Under the pieces are notes generated by a model. It was not told the origin of the DNA. It saw only the letters and a list, made by a program, of their open reading frames with translations, and did no database searches. Below are positions 43,905 through 53,073 of a DNA stretch of 64,000 nt, piece by piece. The DNA lies in assembly GCA_005888335.1 (NCBI GenBank), contig VAWY01000135.1, positions 32,379 through 96,378 on the forward strand, given 5' to 3'. This stretch comes from Actinomycetota bacterium (lineage in GTDB: Bacteria; Actinomycetota; Thermoleophilia; Solirubrobacterales; Solirubrobacteraceae). A program made the position numbers and the translations under genes. Each line of letters opens with the position of its first letter. The stretch's first letter is position 1.

Positions 43905-45317
43905 ATGAAGGTCCGCCGGCTCGCCGCCGCCGTCGCCGTCGCTGCGAGCGCTCTCGTCGTCGTCGGATCGGCGCGCGCGGCCGCGTGGAAGCAGGTCACG
44001 GCGACCGGCGGAGGCAACATCGACCAGGTCGCGCTGCTGCGCACGCCCGACGGCACGTTGCACGTCGCGTGGCACGAGCGCAGCGGCTCCAACACCGAGG
44101 ACCTGATGCACACCGCGATCACGGCGAGCGGCCAGGTCCTCGGCGCGACGCCGATCCAGACGGGGTGGGCCGAGCTGCAGAACGCGGCGCTCGTGCCCGG
44201 GCCCGGCGGCCTGCGCGTCTTCTTCGGCGGGATCCGGTCGACCGACCCGAACGAGACCAACCAGGAGCTCAACACCGCGGTCTCCGCCGACGGCGGCGCG
44301 ACGTGGACGCTCCAGGAGGGCTCGGTCGTGCCAGGCGGCGCCGAGGCGTACGGCAGCCCGGCGAGCGCGACGACGCTGCCCGACGGCACGCCGCTGGAGG
44401 CGTGGGCGGGCACGCTGGGGACCTGGGTCCACGCGGGCCTGTCCGCGGACGCGCCGAACGCCGACTACCAGGCGCCGCTCGGGAACTACGGCTACGACCC
44501 CGGCATCGCGAGCGACGCCCGCGGCCGGACGGTCATGGCCTGGTACTCGAACGCCACCGGGCACCTCGGCCTCTTCGCGCAGGACGTCGCGGCCGACGGC
44601 ACGCCGGTGGGCGCCGCCACCAACATGCCGGGCACCTCGAACATGAACGTCGGGATGCTGGGGCGCACGCCGATCGTCGCGCGCCCCGGCGGCGGCATCT
44701 ACGTCGCCTACGCGACGGGCTACCCGGCGATCAACCAGGTGCGGCTGTGGCCGGTCGACGCCGGCAGGACGGCGCTCATCGCCCGGACGGCGAAGTTCGG
44801 CAACACCACCGCCACGCTCGCTGCGGCGCCCGACGGGCGCCTCTGGGTCGCGTGGAAGGACGACATCGGCGGCAAGCCGCACGTGTTCGTCCGCCGCTCC
44901 AACAAAGCGGCCAGCGCGTTCGGCGCGGCGGTCGACGCCGGCCAGCCCGCGGGCGCGTCGAGCGCCTACCGGCTCGACGCGAGCGCGACCGCAACCGCGC
45001 TCGACGTGCTCGGCCTCTTCGCGATCGGCACCGCACCAGGCGCCGAGACGTTCCGCACCCGAGTCCTGCCGGGGCTGACGCTCACGGCCAGCCCGCGCAG
45101 GCTGCCCCGCGCCAGGACGACCCGCGTCGTCTTCACCGTCCTCGACGCGGGCGACCCGGTCCCGGGGGCGAAGGTCAAGGTCGGGGGCGTGACGGTGACG
45201 ACGAACGCGAAGGGCCGCGCGACCGCCTTCCTCAAGGGCGGCTTGCGCGCGTTGCGTGCGGCCGCGACGTCGAACGGCTACGTCGGCGCGGCCCTCCGGC
45301 TGACCGTCCGCACGTAG
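43905..45317 (+). CDS. Exported sialidase-like propeller protein
   Basis: 470 residues with a signal peptide (RRLAAAVAVAASALVVVGSA) and repeated BNR-like strands: AVSADGGATWTLQEG, DGTPLEAWAG, DARGRTVMAWYSN, DGRLWVAWKDD, each ending in a W-containing strand. The last 95 residues form a separate beta domain (VVFTVLDAGDPVPGAKVKVG) of the carboxypeptidase-regulatory/Ig kind. No catalytic sialidase residues could be picked out. AAGGAG nine bases before ATG. Probably binds a surface polymer or is a structural exoprotein. Confidence 0.75.
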   Translation: MKVRRLAAAVAVAASALVVVGSARAAAWKQVTATGGGNIDQVALLRTPDGTLHVAWHERSGSNTEDLMHTAITASGQVLGATPIQTGWAELQNAALVPGPGGLRVFFGGIRSTDPNETNQELNTAVSADGGATWTLQEGSVVPGGAEAYGSPASATTLPDGTPLEAWAGTLGTWVHAGLSADAPNADYQAPLGNYGYDPGIASDARGRTVMAWYSNATGHLGLFAQDVAADGTPVGAATNMPGTSNMNVGMLGRTPIVARPGGGIYVAYATGYPAINQVRLWPVDAGRTALIARTAKFGNTTATLAAAPDGRLWVAWKDDIGGKPHVFVRRSNKAASAFGAAVDAGQPAGASSAYRLDASATATALDVLGLFAIGTAPGAETFRTRVLPGLTLTASPRRLPRARTTRVVFTVLDAGDPVPGAKVKVGGVTVTTNAKGRATAFLKGGLRALRAAATSNGYVGAALRLTVRT

Positions 45318-45425
45318 CGCCTCCGCGCGACCAGAAACCAGTCGACGGTGCAAGGGGAGAAATCTGACCGCAGGTGGGCAGAAAACCTGGGCAAGAGTGG
45401 TCACACGCCAACGTAACGTCATCTC

Positions 45426-46751
45426 ATGTTTGGTGACGTACCCGCCCGCCGGCGCCGGCGCCGGCCCCGACTCGCCGTCGGCTTCGCGACCGCGCTGCTC
45501 GGCACCTGCGTGGGCGCCGGAGCGGCGACCGCCCAGGCCGCGGGCCTGTCCTCCTGCCCTCCGCTGACCACGTTCCGGGCCAGCAGCTTCCCCGACAGGC
45601 CGGTCGTCGACAGCACGCTCCTACCGCTCGTCCCGGGCGCGCAGCGGATCCTGCAGGGCGTGTCCAACGTCAGCGGCGAGCCGCTTCCGCACCAGGTGAC
45701 GTTCACGGTGACCAACCTGACGAAGGTCATCGACGGAGTGCGCAGCGTGATGGTCCACGACGTGGACTACACCAACGGGAAGCTCGCCGAGGAGGAGCTC
45801 GCCTTCTTCGCGCAGGACACGGCCGGCAACGTCTGGAACCTCGGCGAGTATCCGGAGCAGTACGCGGGCGACCAGCTCGCGGGCGCCCCGCTGACGTGGC
45901 TCGCCGGGGTCGACGGCGCCGAAGCCGGCATCCACATGCCCTCTCCCCAGCAGCCGATCGGCGGACCCCGCTACCTGCAGGGATGGGCTCCGGGCGTCGA
46001 GTTCCTCGATTGCGCGCGCACCATCGCCCAGAACCAGAGCACCTGCGTTCCCGCGGGCTGCTTCGACGGCGTCCTCGTCACCGACGAGACGAGCCCACTG
46101 GACCCGACCGGAGGCAGCCAGCGCAAGTACTACGCGGCGGGGATCGGCATCCTTCAGGTCCGCGCGATCGATGATCCCCAGAACGAGACGCTCGTGATGA
46201 CCAGCGCCTCGCAGCTGCCACCGGACGCCCTCGCGGCCATCGACGCCAGGTCGCTCGTGCTGGACCGCCGCGGGTACGTGCAGAACCCGGTGTACCACCA
46301 GGTTCCGCTCGCCGACACGGCTTCGCCCCTTCCGTCGGACTCCACGGAGCAGCCCACGCCGACGCCGTCTCACCAGAGGCCGTCGACGGACGCGGCGCGG
46401 CTGACGCTGTCGCTCTTCGCTGCCGCGCGGCGGGTCACCCGATCCGGGAAGGCCGCCGTCCACGTGGTCTGCGCGACCCCGGCGAACCGGATCGCGGTGG
46501 TCACCGGCGGTTGCCGCGGGCGCCTCGAGCTCTACCTGCGCGGAACGCGAGCGCGGGTCGGGACCGCCCGGTTCAGCGTCGCCGCTGACCGCGGGCGCAA
46601 GGTGCTGGTGCCGCTGTCGCGCCGCGTGCTGCGGATCCTGCACGGCCGCGGGCGGGTGTCGATCGTCGTCCGTACGCGGGGGGCCATCGCGGGCGTTCAC
46701 CCGGTCACGGTGAGCAGGCGGCTGACGCTGGTTCGCGCGACGCCGGGCTAA
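45426..46751 (+). CDS. Exported protein of unknown function, paralogue A
   Basis: 441 residues: Arg-rich n-region, signal peptide ending near AQAAG, a conserved domain of about 240 residues (VTFTVTNLTKVIDGVRSVMV, FFAQDTAGNVWNLGEYPEQY, WLAGVDGAEAGIHM, TDETSPLDPTGGSQRKYYAA), a Pro/Ser/Thr linker and a C-terminal beta domain with two cysteines (VVCATPANR, GGCRGRLELYLRG). The first domain resembles a widespread unnamed family with the HDVDY...AQD.GNVW..GE pattern. The gene at 51658 is a close paralogue with the same layout and shared cysteines. ATG at 45426 sits inside an ACGTCA/TGACGT inverted repeat. Confidence 0.8.
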   Translation: MFGDVPARRRRRRPRLAVGFATALLGTCVGAGAATAQAAGLSSCPPLTTFRASSFPDRPVVDSTLLPLVPGAQRILQGVSNVSGEPLPHQVTFTVTNLTKVIDGVRSVMVHDVDYTNGKLAEEELAFFAQDTAGNVWNLGEYPEQYAGDQLAGAPLTWLAGVDGAEAGIHMPSPQQPIGGPRYLQGWAPGVEFLDCARTIAQNQSTCVPAGCFDGVLVTDETSPLDPTGGSQRKYYAAGIGILQVRAIDDPQNETLVMTSASQLPPDALAAIDARSLVLDRRGYVQNPVYHQVPLADTASPLPSDSTEQPTPTPSHQRPSTDAARLTLSLFAAARRVTRSGKAAVHVVCATPANRIAVVTGGCRGRLELYLRGTRARVGTARFSVAADRGRKVLVPLSRRVLRILHGRGRVSIVVRTRGAIAGVHPVTVSRRLTLVRATPG

Positions 46752-46945
46752 GCCTGCCGGCTGGGCGCCGCAGCGCAGCCCGGACTGCTCGAAGTACCCC
46801 CTCGCCGCTGCGCGATGGCGACGCCCGGCGCGCAACGCGGCCTGCGCGATCGACGCCGCCGGTGTGCGCGATGCACCGCTGTCATCCGCCGGACAGAGCC
46901 GGAGACTGGTCGACGACCACGCAGCGGCAGCGAGGAAGGAACCTC

Positions 46946-49900
46946 ATGCGATCCATCTGGGGCATGCTCGTTCGGGCGGCCTGCCCGGGCGGCCTGGCGC
47001 TCTGCTTTGCGGCCACGGCGCCGGCGGCAGCCGATCTCACCGACCGCGCCGGCCGGCCCGTTCCGAACACGAGCTCGTCGAGCACGGGCGCGCAGCTCGA
47101 CGGAGGCTCGGGCGGAGGGCCGGGCACCGTCAGGCGGCTGGAGCCGTTCTTCCCCGGCGACAACGCCCCGGGCGCCGTGGGCGCGCTCGGATCCACCGGC
47201 AGCCCCGAGGACGACCTCGCCGCCGCGCTCGACCGCCTCGCCGGCGCCGCCGACGCGAGCGCCGCGACCGGGGCGATCGCCGATGCGCTGGCCATCCTCG
47301 AGGGCGACGCGGCCGCCACCGATGCCCACAAGGCGTACCGCGGCATCCCGCTGCTGAACTGGAACCTGCCGGCGAAGGTGAAGGACGTCCCGCCCGGCGG
47401 CGACGTCGACGTGACCGAGGTGCGCTTCGGCGACCACGCGATCACCGACACCTGGCTGCTGCGCTTCGCCGCGCCCGCGCGGCCCTTCACGATCACCTGG
47501 CATATCACCGAGCTGGGCACGAGCTTCGGCGGCCAGCTCTCGCCGGCGCCGCTGCTGCAGGACGGCGGGACGCGGATCGGCGGGCAGCACTCGATCCTCT
47601 GGCCGCTCGCGCTGCCCAACCTGCTGGCCGGCACGACGTCGCACGGGCGCTTCCACCCGCTCCCGGACGGCGCGCCCGAGGAGACGCGCCTGGGCACGCA
47701 GACGCTGACCGTCCGGATGCCGCCCGCCGGCATGGTCAGCGCGATCCTGGACCCCAACCTCAAGCCCGGCCACGAGACGTTCGCCCAGCTCCTGCCCGCG
47801 ACGGCCGAGCGCCTCGCCGCGGCCGAGAGCGCGTTCGGCTTCGCCGCCGGCACGACGCCGAGCGAGGCGCAGAAGGCGGCGGCGATCGGGCGCCTCGCCG
47901 ACGACGCCCCCGAGAAGCAGGTCTGGGCCGATCTGCGCCGGCTGGACGCCGGCTCGCCCGGCTTTCTCGGCGCGGCACGCGCGGCGGGCGCCGGTGACCG
48001 TTCGCTCGTCGCGGCGATGCGCGCCCGCGACCAGCTCCCGAACGGGGTGGGCGGCGACCCGAGCGCCGACGTCGAGGTCGTGCTCATGAACGACGAGGCC
48101 TACGTCTCGCGGCGCGACATGCGCGTCGCGTCCGGCGCGTCGGTGAAGGTCGCGGTGACCAACCGCGACAAGTTCACCCACGGCTTCCAGGCCGTCGCGC
48201 TGAGCTCGCGCGACCGCGTCTTCGGCGCGCTGGACTGGGGCGCCTTCGCCTGGACGCCGCTCGACGCGGGCGGCGCGGCGACGGTGCCGGCCGGGGCGAC
48301 GCGCCAGGTCACCGTCACGCCGGCCGACGGCGCGTTCGCGCTGTGGCTCGGCGACGGCGACCTGGGTGACCAGGCCGGCGTCAGCGTCGAGCTCGACCGC
48401 GGCCCGAAGGTCCAGAGCATCCCCGTCGGCCCCGCGTTCTCGCTGCCGGTGCACGGCGCCTCCGACGCGGACGGCAACATCTGGGTCTCGCTGGCGGGCA
48501 CCGACAAGATCGCCCGGATCACGCCGGCCGAGGACCTGCCCAGCTCGAAGATCGAGACGTTCCTCGTGCCGGGCGGCGAGACGCGACCCGGCATGCCGAC
48601 GACCTTCGGCCCGGCCGACGTCGTCATCGACGGTCGCGGCATCGTGTGGATGACGCTGCCGGAGGGCAACGGCATCCTGCGGGCCGACCCGGCGCGGGTG
48701 CGCGACGGCACCGACGAGGGGGTGACCGTCATCCCGCTGAAGGGCTGCGACGAGACGTGCCGCCCGCCCGTCGGTCCGGTCACGCCGGCGCCGCTGTCGC
48801 GCGCTCCGTCGCACCTCCGCGTCTACAACGACGAGGCCGGCAACGCGACGGTCTTCTACACCGAGGGCAACGCCGACGCGATCGGCCTGCTGCGCGTCTC
48901 CGCGGAGGGGACGCGGCTCGCCGAGACGCGCTTCCCGTGCGACTGCATCGCGCCGGAGGGCATCGTCCTCGACGGCGACGGCCAGGTGTGGTTCACCGAG
49001 ATCTTCAACAACCGCATCGGGCGCCTGCGCGTCGACCTGACGCGGCCCTTCGACGCGCCGGCCGTCGACGTCGAGCACTACAACATCCCGAGCGCGATCG
49101 AGGTCTTCACGCCGGGGCTCCCGATCTGCCGGGCGGCCGACGGCTGCACGGGCGCGTCGATGAACCCCGTGATCACCTCCGAGCCGCTGAGCATGCAGAT
49201 CGACCGCGCCGGGCGCGTGTGGTTCACCGAGGCCGAGGCCCAGAAGCTCGCCTACGTCGACCCGGCTCTGGCCGAGGACGGCACGTCGAAGGGGATCACC
49301 GAGTTCACCCCGCCGGTCAACGACTTCCATCGGCTCTCGAGCCCCAGCGACATCGGCATCGACCGGGAGGGAAGCCTGTACTTCGCCGACGAGTACGGGG
49401 ACATCGTCGGACGGGTGACGGCCGACGGGCCGCAGGAGTTCTGGCGTCCGCCCGCGCGGCAGAGCCTGCCCGAGGTCCCGTTCACCGACACGCGCGGCGA
49501 CCTGTGGTTCATCGAGGTCGGCGCGGCGCAGCTGACGCGCATCTCGGGCGTGACCGCGGGCGTCCTGCCGCCGGCGCGCCCGCCCGTGTTCACGTTCGAG
49601 ACGGCGACGGGCACGGTGCGGGCCAGCGGCCTGCGCGACATCGAGTCCGTCGACGTCAAGGTGCTGCGCGACGGGGCGGAGGCCGCCCGTTCGGTCGACG
49701 TCGGCGTGTCCGACGGCGGCTTCGTCACGAAGGTGGACTCGCTGCAGGGCGACGACCGCGTGGTGATCGTGCCCCGCGGCCGCTTCGCCCCGGCGCCGTT
49801 CTCGTTCCCGGTCGCCGACCTGCGCGCGACGATCGCGCGCGACGGCTCGGTCGCCGGGCGCGCGCTGCACGCCGGCACAGCGCTGGGCGAGCGCGTGCAG

Positions 49901-50572
49901 GTCGAGGCGGGAGCGGCACGCGGCTCCGCCGCGCCGGGCGACGACGGCGGCTTCTCGCTGCGGCTCGACGGCGGGGTCTCGGCGGGGACGGTCTCCTGGG
50001 CGGGCGCCATGCCCAACGGCGCGCATCGCACGGTCACGCCGCTGGCGCGGGCCGTGTCCGGCGGGCCGACCCCCGTGCCGCCGACCCACCGCGGCGACTC
50101 GGCCTGCGCGCGCGGGCCCTGGCTCTCGCGCTTCGGCGCCAAGCGCGTCGTCCGGCTGCTCGGCCGGACCGGCGCGGCCGTGCGCCGGTGCTACGGCGCG
50201 CCGCGCTCGACGCTCAAGCGCAAGCGCCACGAGCGCTGGACGTACCGCGACATGACGCTCACGCTCAGGCGCGGCAAGGTCAGCGCGGTCACGCTGACCG
50301 GCCGGGGGCTGCGCAGCGTCCCGGACGGCGCGCGGATCGGCTCGCGGCTGCGGGTGTTCCGGCGGGCGATCGGCTCGCTGGTGCGCGACCGGCGCCGCGG
50401 CGCCTACCGGGCGCTGTTGCGCCACGGCCGTGGCACGTTCGCCGACGTTCGCCTCACGGTCGCCCGCGGGCGCGCCACCGGCGTGCGGGTGACGCTCGTC
50501 CGGCGCGCCCAGCTCGACCGCACCGGCCGACGTCTGGCCGCCCACCTCAACGCTGGAGGCTCGCGCCGATGA
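46946..50572 (+). CDS. Large exported streptogramin-lyase-like propeller protein
   Basis: 1208 residues. After a signal peptide (about 1-31) comes a unique N-terminal region, then at about 375-485 a cupredoxin-like segment (VKVAVTNRDKFTHGFQAVAL). Residues 485-875 form a Vgb/NHL-type propeller with repeated W-containing strands (DADGNIWVSLAGTDKIARIT, DGRGIVWMTLPEGNGILRAD, DGDGQVWFTEIFNNRIGRLR, DRAGRVWFTEAEAQKLAYVD). A C-terminal basic region of about 330 residues closes it. ATG at 46946 has AGGAAGGA upstream; the frame opens earlier but without a site. The stop overlaps the MauG-like gene ATG. Lyase activity is not implied; the fold is used for many roles. Confidence 0.8.
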   Translation: MRSIWGMLVRAACPGGLALCFAATAPAAADLTDRAGRPVPNTSSSSTGAQLDGGSGGGPGTVRRLEPFFPGDNAPGAVGALGSTGSPEDDLAAALDRLAGAADASAATGAIADALAILEGDAAATDAHKAYRGIPLLNWNLPAKVKDVPPGGDVDVTEVRFGDHAITDTWLLRFAAPARPFTITWHITELGTSFGGQLSPAPLLQDGGTRIGGQHSILWPLALPNLLAGTTSHGRFHPLPDGAPEETRLGTQTLTVRMPPAGMVSAILDPNLKPGHETFAQLLPATAERLAAAESAFGFAAGTTPSEAQKAAAIGRLADDAPEKQVWADLRRLDAGSPGFLGAARAAGAGDRSLVAAMRARDQLPNGVGGDPSADVEVVLMNDEAYVSRRDMRVASGASVKVAVTNRDKFTHGFQAVALSSRDRVFGALDWGAFAWTPLDAGGAATVPAGATRQVTVTPADGAFALWLGDGDLGDQAGVSVELDRGPKVQSIPVGPAFSLPVHGASDADGNIWVSLAGTDKIARITPAEDLPSSKIETFLVPGGETRPGMPTTFGPADVVIDGRGIVWMTLPEGNGILRADPARVRDGTDEGVTVIPLKGCDETCRPPVGPVTPAPLSRAPSHLRVYNDEAGNATVFYTEGNADAIGLLRVSAEGTRLAETRFPCDCIAPEGIVLDGDGQVWFTEIFNNRIGRLRVDLTRPFDAPAVDVEHYNIPSAIEVFTPGLPICRAADGCTGASMNPVITSEPLSMQIDRAGRVWFTEAEAQKLAYVDPALAEDGTSKGITEFTPPVNDFHRLSSPSDIGIDREGSLYFADEYGDIVGRVTADGPQEFWRPPARQSLPEVPFTDTRGDLWFIEVGAAQLTRISGVTAGVLPPARPPVFTFETATGTVRASGLRDIESVDVKVLRDGAEAARSVDVGVSDGGFVTKVDSLQGDDRVVIVPRGRFAPAPFSFPVADLRATIARDGSVAGRALHAGTALGERVQVEAGAARGSAAPGDDGGFSLRLDGGVSAGTVSWAGAMPNGAHRTVTPLARAVSGGPTPVPPTHRGDSACARGPWLSRFGAKRVVRLLGRTGAAVRRCYGAPRSTLKRKRHERWTYRDMTLTLRRGKVSAVTLTGRGLRSVPDGARIGSRLRVFRRAIGSLVRDRRRGAYRALLRHGRGTFADVRLTVARGRATGVRVTLVRRAQLDRTGRRLAAHLNAGGSRR

Positions 50573-51588
50573 CGGCAACACCGCTCCGCATCCTGCTGAC
50601 CGCCGGCGTGGTGGTCCCGGCAGCGCTGCTCGCGCTCGCGACGGTCTCGGCCACACCGCCCACGCGCGCCGTCACCGGCGATCACGCGACGGTGCACCTC
50701 GCAAGGGGCGACATGACGCGCGTCCTTCAGGCGGCTGAGGCCGTGACGACGTCGACACCGCGCGACGAGCTGGTCGCCGAAGGGCGCAAGCTCTTCCGCT
50801 CGACGTCGATGGCCACCGCCGGCGAGTCGTGCCAGACGTGCCACACCGAGGGCTCCGCGACGGCCAACCTCGGGACGATCCCCCACCCGCGGGCCGACAT
50901 CGCGAACGACTTCACCGGCCCGCGGGATGCTCCCGCCCTGTGGGGCATCGCCAAGACCGCGCCGTACTTCTGGAACGGCGACGTCCTGACGCTCCAGGAG
51001 GCGGCGACCACGGCCGTCATCAACCACTTCGACGACTTCGTGCGCGGCTCGTGCCAGGCGACGAACGGCGACGTGAACGGCCCGCGGCCCGCCGGCTGCC
51101 TGGAGAAGGCGGGACGGCTCGGCGCCTCGATCCGGGCGTACCTCGAGCAGCTCGATCCGCCGGTCTCGCGCTTCGACCAGGGCACGCTGACCGAGCCCGC
51201 CCAGCGCGGCGAGGCGCTCTTCCAGGGCAAGGGCGGCTGCATCTCTTGCCACGGGGGCCCGCAGTTCACCGACAACCTCATCCACGACACCGGCGTGCCG
51301 AAGACCTCGCCCCGGGACAGCGACCCCGGCGCCGGCCCGCCGCCGCTGCCGGCCGGCTGCCGGGTCGTCCCGCAGCCGGCGGGCTGCAGCGTTCCGGTCA
51401 CCAAGGGGCCGTTCATCAACACGCCGCAGCTGCGCGACCTGAAGCACACGGCGCCCTACATGCACAACGGCGTCTTCAAGACGCTCCACGAGGTCGTGGC
51501 CTTCTACAACAAGACCTCGCTGCTCTCGCCGATGAACCTCACGGACGCCGAGATGGACGACCTCGTGGCGTACCTGAGCGAGTTGTAG
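50569..51588 (+). CDS. MauG/di-haem cytochrome c peroxidase family protein
   Basis: 339 residues with a signal peptide and two c-type haem sites, C88-x-x-C91-H92 (CQTCHTEG) and C224-x-x-C227-H228 (CISCHGGP). Typical flanking motifs are present: PHPRADIANDFTGPRDAPAL, FWNGDVLTLQEA, TPQLRDLKHTAPYMHNG and HEVVAFYNK. Members reduce peroxide or, like MauG, oxidise amino acids of a partner protein. The ATG overlaps the stop of the propeller gene, making that protein the most likely partner. A loop with extra cysteines (AGCRVVPQPAGCS) precedes the last block. Confidence 0.88.
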   Translation: MTATPLRILLTAGVVVPAALLALATVSATPPTRAVTGDHATVHLARGDMTRVLQAAEAVTTSTPRDELVAEGRKLFRSTSMATAGESCQTCHTEGSATANLGTIPHPRADIANDFTGPRDAPALWGIAKTAPYFWNGDVLTLQEAATTAVINHFDDFVRGSCQATNGDVNGPRPAGCLEKAGRLGASIRAYLEQLDPPVSRFDQGTLTEPAQRGEALFQGKGGCISCHGGPQFTDNLIHDTGVPKTSPRDSDPGAGPPPLPAGCRVVPQPAGCSVPVTKGPFINTPQLRDLKHTAPYMHNGVFKTLHEVVAFYNKTSLLSPMNLTDAEMDDLVAYLSEL

Positions 51589-51600
51589 GTACGCCGATGA

Positions 51601-51618
51601 CCACCGGTGGAACTTTTT
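51601..51618 (+). terminator. Palindrome plus T run after the MauG-like gene
   Basis: CCACCGGTGG followed by AACTTTTT lies 13 bases past the stop. A T run is rare in this genome and the position suits a terminator. The palindrome lacks a proper loop, so the hairpin would be small. Confidence 0.35.
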
Positions 51619-51657
51619 CCCTGAAGCGCCTACCCGCCAGTCAACTAATGTCGGCTC

Positions 51658-52989
51658 ATGTCGGGTCCAGCTTCCGTCGGGCCGGCGCGCCGGCGCCGGC
51701 GCCGCCTCGCGGCGGGGCTCGCGGCCCTCGCCGCCGGGGCCTTGCTCGGCCCCGGAGCAGGCGTTGCCCGCGCCGTTCCGTTCTGCCCCCAGTGGGCCGG
51801 CTTCTCGCCCGCGAACTTCCCCCAACAACCACACATCGACAACGCGCTCCTACCGCTCGTACCGGGCGCGCAACGCATCCTCGACGGGCGGTCGAACGTC
51901 AACGGGCAGCCGCTTGCGCATCGCGTCACGTTCACCGTGACCAACCTGACGAAGGTGATCGACGGCGTGCGGACCGTGGTCGTCCACGACGTCGACTACA
52001 GCAGCGGACAGCTCGCGGAGTCCGAGCTCTCCTTCTGGGCCCAGGACGTGTTCGGCACCGTGTGGAACATCGGCGAGTACCCGGAGGAGTACGCGAACGG
52101 GAAGATGGAGGGCGCGCCGTTGACCTGGCTGGCTGGCGTCGACGGCGCCGTGCCCGGGATCCACGCCCCGTGGCAGACGCCCCCGGTCGGCGGCCAGCGC
52201 TACAACCAGGGATGGTCGCCGACCATCCAGTTCCTCGACTGCGCGCAGACGATCGGCGTGGGCCTGACCAGGTGCGTGCCCGCGGGCTGCTTCGACGGGA
52301 TCGTCGCGACCGACGAGACGAGCCCGCTCGATCCGGCCAGCGGGCACCAGCGCAAGTACTACGCGCCGGGCGTGGGGATCGTCCAGATCGGGGCGATCAA
52401 CGATCCGCAGGGCGAGACGCTCGTGCTCACGAGCGCGTCGCAGCTGGACGCCGACGCGCTCGCCGCCGTCGATGCGGTCTCGTTGGAGCAGGATCGGCGG
52501 GGCAAGCTCTCCAACCCGGTTTACCAGACCGCGCCGCCGGCCGAGCTGCCCGCGTCGTCGCCGGCCGACGCCGGGCCCGCGCCCGTGCCGACACCGATGC
52601 CGTCCACGCCCCCGAAAGGACGGGAGCCGCCGGTTCGGCTGTCCCTGAAGCTGTTCCCGGGCGCCGGCACCGTCACGCGATCGGGAAGGGCCGTCGTGGA
52701 CGTGCTCTGCGCCACCCCCATGAATGCGATCGTCGCCCATCCGGGCGTCTGCCGTGGTCGCCTCGACGTCTACCTGCGCGGCGGGCGCACGCGGATCGGC
52801 ACCGCCCGGTTCGCGGTCGGCGGCGGCAACGAGCGCATGGTCCGCGTGCCGCTCGTCGCGCGGGCGGTGCGCGCCCTCCACCGCGGCGCGCGCATGCCGG
52901 TCATCGCCCGCGCGCGCGCGACCGGCGCCAACGGCGGGTCCGTGGCCGCGCAGACGTCGCTCACGCTGGTCGCGAACCCCTCGCGCTGA
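51658..52989 (+). CDS. Exported protein of unknown function, paralogue B
   Basis: 443 residues, same architecture as the gene at 45426: Arg-rich signal peptide, conserved domain (VTFTVTNLTKVIDGVRTVVV, FWAQDVFGTVWNIGEYPEEY, WLAGVDGAVPGIHA, TDETSPLDPASGHQRKYYAP), Pro-rich linker and C-terminal domain with LCATPMNAIVAHPGVCRGRL. Long stretches are nearly identical, also at DNA level, pointing to a duplication that left the propeller and MauG-like genes between the copies. ATG at 51658; no strong binding site is visible. Confidence 0.8.
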   Translation: MSGPASVGPARRRRRRLAAGLAALAAGALLGPGAGVARAVPFCPQWAGFSPANFPQQPHIDNALLPLVPGAQRILDGRSNVNGQPLAHRVTFTVTNLTKVIDGVRTVVVHDVDYSSGQLAESELSFWAQDVFGTVWNIGEYPEEYANGKMEGAPLTWLAGVDGAVPGIHAPWQTPPVGGQRYNQGWSPTIQFLDCAQTIGVGLTRCVPAGCFDGIVATDETSPLDPASGHQRKYYAPGVGIVQIGAINDPQGETLVLTSASQLDADALAAVDAVSLEQDRRGKLSNPVYQTAPPAELPASSPADAGPAPVPTPMPSTPPKGREPPVRLSLKLFPGAGTVTRSGRAVVDVLCATPMNAIVAHPGVCRGRLDVYLRGGRTRIGTARFAVGGGNERMVRVPLVARAVRALHRGARMPVIARARATGANGGSVAAQTSLTLVANPSR

Positions 52990-53073
52990 CCGGCGCGAGC
53001 GCCCGCCGTCCGGCAGGCGATCTTGCGAGAACTCACCTTTCGGCGGGGGGTCGGCTCGCACCATGCTTGCGAC

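Noticed and set aside
45416..45439. ACGTCA/TGACGT repeat around the start codon of paralogue A
   Set aside because: Only six-base arms 12 bases apart, not found before paralogue B; too weak to call an operator.
46748..50656. A 1302-codon open frame on the minus strand
   Set aside because: It mirrors the large propeller gene; its product is Arg/Ala/Gly-rich without domains, whereas the plus strand has a signal peptide and clear propeller repeats.
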